Positions 59,564-64,000 of a stretch of DNA of 64,000 nt are shown here, one piece after another. The position numbers were made by a program, and so were the translations under genes. Under the pieces are notes generated by a model. It was not told where the DNA came from, did no database searches, and was given only the letters and a program-made list of their open reading frames with translations. Position 1 is the first letter of the stretch, and every line of letters starts with the position of its first letter. Source of the DNA: Lachnospiraceae bacterium (GTDB lineage: Bacteria > Bacillota > Clostridia > Lachnospirales > Lachnospiraceae); contig JAFZUW010000005.1 in the NCBI GenBank assembly GCA_017618195.1, positions 31,752 through 95,751 of the forward strand, given 5' to 3'.

Positions 59564-61416
59564 AATTTCACCCTGTACACAAAGATTTTATGGGATTTGC
59601 CCTTAAGCGGAATCTCGCCGACGTCTTCGGTTTCAATCCGTCCTTCGAGCCGTTTCTTAACTTCTTCGCTGATGAGGATTTCACCGGCTTTGGCGTTGCT
59701 TTCAAGACGCGCGGCGGTGTTGACCGTATCGCCGATTGCCGTGTAATCCATACGGAAGCTGCTGCCGATGTTGCCGATGGTCGCTTCGCCGCAGTTCACG
59801 CCGATACCGTAGCTGACCTTCTTTCCGAACCGCTCCATGAGCTTTTCGCCGAGCGCGTCGGATGCTTTCGCGATATCGCAGGCGGTCATGACCGCGCGGT
59901 ATACGTAATCGTCAAGGTCGAACGGCGAGTTGAAAACCGCCATCGCGGCATCGCCGATGAATTTGTCCAATGTACCTTTATTCTTAAAAATCGCGTCGGT
60001 AATGACGCCGAAATACTCGTTCAGAATGTCCACGACCTCTTCGGGAGCGAGATTCTCGGACATCGTCGTAAAGCCGCGGATGTCGACGAAGAGAACGGCG
60101 ATATCCTTGTGCCGTCCGCCGAGCTGCAGCTCGTAAGTTCCGGAGCCGGCAACCTCGTCAACGATTTCGGGCGCCACATACATGCGGAACGCCTTGTTGA
60201 TCTTCTGACGCTCGGCCCGCGCCGCCGTATAGTGATACACGACGGTTCCGATCATCAGCATGACGCCGGCAAATGTCATATATAATAGCATCACGTAAAT
60301 GCCGTGACGGTAGAGGACAATCGAGGAGATGATGTGTGCGGCCGTAACGCCGAGGCAGAGGAGCAGGCCTTTCACGATGCCCAGATAGAAGAGAGCAAAG
60401 CAGACAAGTCCGCTGACCGCGCCGTAGATTACGGCAAGAAGTACCCGGGGCGCATCGGTCTGGAACAGGTCTCCGAATACGGCTTCCATAATGTTTGCGT
60501 GAATTTCGACACCGTACATCTTCGAAGAACCGACCTTGGATTCAAACGTAATCCGGAAATCGTCCTGAAGCCCGGGCGCGTATGCGCCGACCACGAGGAT
60601 GCGGTTCGCAAAAGAGGAAGCATCCCTGCTCCCGTTAAGAATATCCTTTAAGGATACGCTGTCGAAATCCCCGGGAGCGCAGGTATAAGAGAAACGCCTG
60701 CGGTTTATGTTCGTTCCGGAATAATCCGGAACCTTAAACGAAGCGTATTCCGGATGATACGCCGCATATTCCGGATGCTCGTCGAGATAGGTACGGAATT
60801 TCTTCAAAACCGCAACCGCGAAGCAGTCGTTCCACTGACCGTCGTGGGAAAGACCGGTCACCGCGGTCGTGACGAAATCGTACTGGTCCGTAACACAGTC
60901 GACAATACCGACCGTAACGGCATCGTTTAATTCTTTATAAGGAAACGAAACGGAATCGACATGAACAAGATCCGACATGCTCCGAACACGCTCGCGGCCG
61001 TTGCCGTGTTCGGAAAAGGAAGCGGAGCTTCCGGCAACCACGTTTCCGTAACGGGCGGCGGCTTCCGCAAACGCGGTATCGCCGGCTTCGTCCTTATAGC
61101 CTGAGAACATGATATCAAAAGCAATGACGGCGGGGCGTTTCTCACCGGAGTTCAGAGTGTTGATCAGATCCGCATAGACGCTCCGGCTCCATTGCGACGG
61201 CTGGCCGTATTCGGCAATGGTTGCTTCGTCGATTCTTACAATGGTGATCGGGAGTACGCTTACGGACGGAGATTGATAGACGCGGTCGCTGAACGGAAGG
61301 TCCCAAACGGAGAAAACCCGGTAGAATGTCAGCAGAAAAACACATATTGCGACCGCCAGTGAAATACCGATTCTGACTTTTAAATCCGGCAGCGCGCGCC
61401 GGCTCTTGCCTGCCAT
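59560..61416 (-). CDS. CHASE2-domain adenylate (class III) cyclase
   Basis: 618 residues. A helix near 16-36, an extracytoplasmic CHASE2 sensor (about 40-310; note FSDRVYQ, TIVRIDEATIAEYGQPSQWSR, PAVIAFDIMFSG), three helices at about 318-395 and a class III catalytic domain (about 425-600). Metal aspartates are in VLFVDIRGFTTMSE and KFIGDAAMAVFNSP; the purine-binding DYTAIGDTVNTAARLES suits adenylate rather than guanylate cyclase. ATG 61416 follows AAGGAGG. It is upstream of the isomerase and FecR protein in one probable operon. Confidence 0.9.
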   Translation of the reverse strand: MAGKSRRALPDLKVRIGISLAVAICVFLLTFYRVFSVWDLPFSDRVYQSPSVSVLPITIVRIDEATIAEYGQPSQWSRSVYADLINTLNSGEKRPAVIAFDIMFSGYKDEAGDTAFAEAAARYGNVVAGSSASFSEHGNGRERVRSMSDLVHVDSVSFPYKELNDAVTVGIVDCVTDQYDFVTTAVTGLSHDGQWNDCFAVAVLKKFRTYLDEHPEYAAYHPEYASFKVPDYSGTNINRRRFSYTCAPGDFDSVSLKDILNGSRDASSFANRILVVGAYAPGLQDDFRITFESKVGSSKMYGVEIHANIMEAVFGDLFQTDAPRVLLAVIYGAVSGLVCFALFYLGIVKGLLLCLGVTAAHIISSIVLYRHGIYVMLLYMTFAGVMLMIGTVVYHYTAARAERQKINKAFRMYVAPEIVDEVAGSGTYELQLGGRHKDIAVLFVDIRGFTTMSENLAPEEVVDILNEYFGVITDAIFKNKGTLDKFIGDAAMAVFNSPFDLDDYVYRAVMTACDIAKASDALGEKLMERFGKKVSYGIGVNCGEATIGNIGSSFRMDYTAIGDTVNTAARLESNAKAGEILISEEVKKRLEGRIETEDVGEIPLKGKSHKIFVYRVKL

Positions 61417-61581
61417 GTTTCCTCCTTCCCGTACACCGGTCGGTACGGCGGGTGCGGAGCCCGGACATCCGGCATGTGAATCGGTACATAAATGCATAAG
61501 AATCTATATACCAATATAGCACAGTAAATAACAGAAAAACAACCTTAATCTGAATGTGTTTGTATTTTCCGAAAAAACGGG

Positions 61582-61611
61582 TTGACTTTGCTTTCCGGAA
61601 AATGCTATAAT
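61582..61611 (+). promoter_or_regulatory. Promoter of sigA
   Basis: TTGACT (61582-61587), 18-bp spacer, TATAAT (61606-61611). The spacer contains CGGAAAATG (61596-61604). Confidence 0.85.
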
Positions 61612-61657
61612 CCTTGCTTGTATGCGCCCAGGCGCGAGAAAGAGGACGGACAGATAT

Positions 61658-62767
61658 ATGGCAGTGTCGGAATTTGAAGCAAAATTGCAGGAACTTGTAA
61701 AGCTCGGAAATAAGAATAAGGGAATTTTGGAAAGCAGCCAGATCGCGGACATCATGAAGGATGTCTGCCCGGAAAGCAAGACCGATAAAGTATACGACTA
61801 TCTTGAGGCAAAGGGAATCCTTGTCGTTACGAAGGCGGACGACGGTCTTGATCCCGACGATGTGGAACTGATGGAGATGGATGACGATATGCTTCCGCCT
61901 CCCAGCGAAGACGATCTGAACGAAATCACGGAAGCACTTTCGGATGACCCGGTTAAGCAGTACTTAAGAGAAATCGGTTCCTACGCGCTTCTTACCGCGG
62001 AAGAGGAAGTTGAGCTTGCGCAGAGGGTTGAAAACGGTGACCCCGCGGCAAAGCGCCGTCTGACCGAAGCAAACCTCCGTCTCGTTGTCAGCATCGCAAA
62101 GCGCTATGTGGGCAGAGGCCTTTCGTTCCTTGACCTGATCCAGGAAGGAAACCTCGGACTCATCAAGGCCGTAGACAAATTCGACCACGAAAAAGGATAT
62201 AAGTTCAGCACCTATGCAACCTGGTGGATCCGTCAGGCGATCACGCGTTCCATCGCGGACCAGTCGAGAACGATCCGTATCCCGGTGCATATGTCCGAAG
62301 TGATCAATAAGACGTACCGCGTAAGCCGCAACCTGACGCAGGAACTCGGAAGAGAACCTACGGAGCAGGAGCTTGCCGACGCGATGGATATGCCGATCGA
62401 GAAGGTCCGTGAGGTATTGAAGGTCAGTGCCGACCCGATCTCGCTTGATACGCCGATCGGTGAGGAAGACGACAGCCACCTCGGCGACTTCATCAAAGAT
62501 GAGAACATGATGGGCCCGGAAGAGGCTACCTCTTACCGGATGCTCCAGGAGCAGATCGAGAAGCTTCTCGATACGCTTACCGACCGCGAACGCCGCGTAC
62601 TGAAGCTGCGTTTCGGTCTCGTTGACGGACGCTGCCAGACGCTCGAGGAGGTCGGAGCGGAGTTCGGCGTAACGCGTGAGCGTATCCGTCAGATCGAAGC
62701 GAAGGCGCTCCGCAAGCTTCGTCACCCGAACAAGGTAAAACTGCTTCGCGGGTATGAGCCCGACTAG
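61658..62767 (+). CDS. sigA: Principal RNA polymerase sigma factor SigA/RpoD
   Basis: 369 residues. Region 1.1-like N-terminus ([21 protein letters not shown]), region 1.2 [25 protein letters not shown], region 2 [38 protein letters not shown] (in pieces), [17 protein letters not shown], region 3 and region 4.2 [22 protein letters not shown]. It is the housekeeping sigma. ATG 61658 is used (AGAGGACGGAC upstream); an in-frame ATG at 61622 overlaps the promoter region. dnaG, its usual neighbour, is not present; rpsL-rpsG follows. Confidence 0.97.
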   Translation: MAVSEFEAKLQELVKLGNKNKGILESSQIADIMKDVCPESKTDKVYDYLEAKGILVVTKADDGLDPDDVELMEMDDDMLPPPSEDDLNEITEALSDDPVKQYLREIGSYALLTAEEEVELAQRVENGDPAAKRRLTEANLRLVVSIAKRYVGRGLSFLDLIQEGNLGLIKAVDKFDHEKGYKFSTYATWWIRQAITRSIADQSRTIRIPVHMSEVINKTYRVSRNLTQELGREPTEQELADAMDMPIEKVREVLKVSADPISLDTPIGEEDDSHLGDFIKDENMMGPEEATSYRMLQEQIEKLLDTLTDRERRVLKLRFGLVDGRCQTLEEVGAEFGVTRERIRQIEAKALRKLRHPNKVKLLRGYEPD

Positions 62768-62849
62768 TATATAATAGGAAAAAGTACACATTTTCCGTAA
62801 AAGGAGCGAAAATGCCCCGCGGAAGCCCGTATTTTTCCGAATTTACCAC

Positions 62850-62879
62850 TTGACAATAGGGAATATATTTTTGTATACT
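62850..62879 (+). promoter_or_regulatory. Promoter and inverted repeat of the rpsL operon
   Basis: TTGACA (62850-62855), 18-bp spacer, TATACT (62874-62879). TACTGTATTT (62876-62885) is repeated inverted at about 62926-62936 (AAATACAGTA), over the -10 and leader; GCGC.CTC/GAG..GCG extends it, and TTTTTT follows at 62935-62940. It could be an attenuator or operator for ribosomal protein genes. Confidence 0.55.
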
Positions 62880-63001
62880 GTATTTTGCGCGCTCTGGCGT
62901 TACTTTTGGTGCCGTGAGCAAGCGAAATACAGTATTTTTTCTGTATCCTGCAACCACAGAGAGGGACTACGGTCCCGAGAAATCTGATAGGAGGTAAAAG
63001 A

Positions 63002-63424
63002 ATGCCTACATTTAACCAGTTGGTAAGAAAAGGTCGCGAGACGTTCGCGAAGAAGTCTACCGCTCCTGCTTTGCAGAAGGGCTTCAACTCTCTCAGAAAG
63101 AAGTCAACGGATGCATCTTCTCCGCAAAAGAGAGGCGTTTGTACCGCAGTTCGTACAACGACCCCGAAGAAGCCTAACTCCGCTCTTCGTAAAATCGCGA
63201 GAGTACGTCTTAGTAACGGTCTTGAGGTAACAAGCTACATCCCCGGCGAAGGTCACAACCTTCAGGAGCATAGCGTTGTACTCATCCGAGGCGGTCGTGT
63301 AAAGGACCTTCCCGGTACCCGTTACCACATCATCCGCGGAACCTTGGATACCGCCGGCGTAGCTAAGAGACGTCAGGCTCGTTCCAAGTACGGCGCTAAG
63401 AGACCGAAAGACGCTAAGAAGTAA
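63002..63424 (+). CDS. rpsL: 30S ribosomal protein S12
   Basis: 140 residues. Contains [21 protein letters not shown] and [30 protein letters not shown] (in pieces), the S12 streptomycin-loop sequences, with PKKPNS and GGRVKDLPG. Wild-type lysines ([17 protein letters not shown]) suggest streptomycin sensitivity as in the usual alleles. AGGAGGTAAAAG before the ATG. It begins the str operon; S7 follows after a 206-bp spacer. Confidence 0.97.
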   Translation: MPTFNQLVRKGRETFAKKSTAPALQKGFNSLRKKSTDASSPQKRGVCTAVRTTTPKKPNSALRKIARVRLSNGLEVTSYIPGEGHNLQEHSVVLIRGGRVKDLPGTRYHIIRGTLDTAGVAKRRQARSKYGAKRPKDAKK

Positions 63425-63630
63425 TTCGGCCCGTTTCTAGTAACACACAGGAAATTTTCATTACTAAATAATGCAAGGCATTTTCGCTGACCGAAAGGTC
63501 CGGACGCAGAGCTTCGTGGTTGCAGATGCGACTGACATAGAATTTTCCGAGCATGAACACAGTAATGTGAGTACCTAAGAATTAATCAAACCGGAACAAT
63601 ATTCCGGCAATTATTAAGGAGGGAAGTACC
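63425..63630 (+). other. Structured rpsL-rpsG intercistronic region
   Basis: CATTACT (63459-63465) pairs with AGTAATG (63562-63568), enclosing about 96 nt with hairpins: AATGC/GCATT, GACC-GAAA-GGTC (63488-63500) and GGACGCAGAGC (63502-63512). In E. coli the rpsL-rpsG spacer is the S7 target that represses the str operon; this could be the equivalent. GACC-GAAA-GGTC then GGACGCA, followed by GACTGAC (63531-63537), also resembles the core of a c-di-GMP-I (GEMM) riboswitch, but the second hairpin is not convincing. Confidence 0.4.
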
Positions 63631-64000
63631 GTGCCACGTAAAGGACATATTCAGAAAAGAGACGTTCTGGCAGATCCTATGTACAACAGCAAAGTTGTTA
63701 CCAAGTTGATCAACAACATCATGCTTGACGGTAAGAAGGGAACTGCACAGAAGATCGTTTACGGCGCATTCGGCCAGGTTGCTGACAAGACCGGCAAGGA
63801 AGCCATGGAAGTTTTCGAGACTGCCATGAACAACCTTATGCCTGTTTTGGAGGTTAAGGCTCGCCGTATCGGTGGTGCTACATATCAGGTACCTGTAGAG
63901 GTTAGACCTGAGAGAAGACAGGCTCTCGCTCTTCGTTGGATCACAACATATTCACGTAAGAGAGGCGAGAAGACTCAGGAAGAGAGACTCGCTGCTGAGA
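63631..64000 (+). CDS. rpsG: 30S ribosomal protein S7, 5' part (window ends)
   Basis: GTG start at 63631 with AAGGAGGGAAG upstream. The 123 codons seen read [45 protein letters not shown] and so on to [27 protein letters not shown] (in pieces), clearly S7, including RRQALALRW that binds the 16S 3' domain. About 33 residues are cut off by the window end. It follows rpsL in the standard str operon order. Confidence 0.96.
   Translation, partial: MPRKGHIQKRDVLADPMYNSKVVTKLINNIMLDGKKGTAQKIVYGAFGQVADKTGKEAMEVFETAMNNLMPVLEVKARRIGGATYQVPVEVRPERRQALALRWITTYSRKRGEKTQEERLAAE

Noticed and set aside
62577-63087. Minus-strand frames opposite sigA and rpsL
   Set aside because: They overlap two essential conserved genes and lack ribosome sites.
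63488-63512. Calling a c-di-GMP-I riboswitch outright between rpsL and rpsG
   Set aside because: The GAAA-capped stem and GGACGCA are suggestive, but the second hairpin with its receptor is not convincing and the gene context is unusual; kept only as a finding.

Overview
The window reads as chromosome from a strictly fermentative, low-to-mid GC Firmicute, most likely a gut or rumen Lachnospiraceae-type Clostridium. The grounds are strong SD sequences (GGAGG 6-9 nt before starts), TTGACA-N17-TATAAT promoters, a T-box leader, an NfnAB-type NADH/ferredoxin transhydrogenase, ferredoxin-dependent 2-oxoacid oxidoreductase, Ktr potassium uptake, a hexameric NADP-type glutamate dehydrogenase, cytoplasmic cellulase-family glycosidases (GH5, GH9), and sigA close to rpsL-rpsG. 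Genes face both ways in short operons. No phage, insertion sequence, integrase or CRISPR array was seen, so this is ordinary chromosome with lineage-specific surface and regulatory genes set into it.

Layout. 1-3.6 kb: end of a solute-binding-protein-like gene coupled to an ABC-2 exporter. 3.7-5.9 kb: small membrane protein, AlkZ-related protein and patatin. 6.0 kb: tRNA-Leu(CAG). 6.2-7.2 kb: GH5 (minus). 7.4-10.5 kb: small unknowns and two tandem DUF3137 membrane proteins. 10.7-13.2 kb: two paralogous secreted S1 proteases and a lipoprotein. 13.4-19.7 kb: T-box leader, HTH-cupin-acyl-CoA synthetase, a highly structured intergenic element, then P-loop ATPase and a four-subunit 2-oxoacid:ferredoxin oxidoreductase. 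20-22.8 kb: Bax-inhibitor-like protein and KtrAB. 22.9-24.5 kb: GH9. 24.7-29.7 kb: a giant acidic repeat membrane protein, an EF-hand-like repeat protein and another membrane protein. 29.7-35.3 kb: NfnAB, an epimerase pseudogene, iron alcohol dehydrogenase, gdhA. 35.4-38 kb: repeat-rich spacers around an ABC exporter. 38-41 kb: CmpB-like permease, ECF sigma and its likely anti-sigma. 41.5-46.5 kb: uracil/xanthine permease, anion permease, GT2, lipid kinase. 46.5-55.9 kb: PspC, XRE regulator, nuclease-helicase fusion, surface protein, DUF1292, UvrD-like helicase, gltX. 56-61.4 kb: FecR surface protein, TIM-barrel isomerase, CHASE2 cyclase. 61.6-64 kb: sigA, rpsL, rpsG (cut by the window end).

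How it may work together. The most interesting module is 13.4-19.7 kb. A tRNA-sensing T-box, which normally turns genes on when an amino acid runs short, sits before an acyl-CoA synthetase, followed by a VOR-type 2-oxoacid:ferredoxin oxidoreductase. I infer a biosynthetic direction: a carboxylic acid (for example a branched-chain volatile fatty acid) is activated to its CoA ester and reductively carboxylated to the 2-oxoacid precursor of an amino acid. NfnAB (reduced ferredoxin/NADPH balance) and gdhA (ammonia assimilation to glutamate, the amino donor) lie 10-16 kb downstream and would supply the reductant and nitrogen. Between the two halves lies a roughly 160-nt four-way-junction-like RNA element and a second long hairpin that I cannot match to a known family.

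Other features worth attention are a PD-(D/E)XK nuclease fused to an iron-sulfur XPD/DinG helicase, a FecR/CHASE2-cyclase membrane signalling pair, exact 20-bp and 44-bp tandem repeats in spacers, a large structured rpsL-rpsG spacer, and a recurrent CATTTTCCG word concentrated in intergenic, promoter-proximal DNA. All functional statements rest on reading motifs by eye; no database search was possible.
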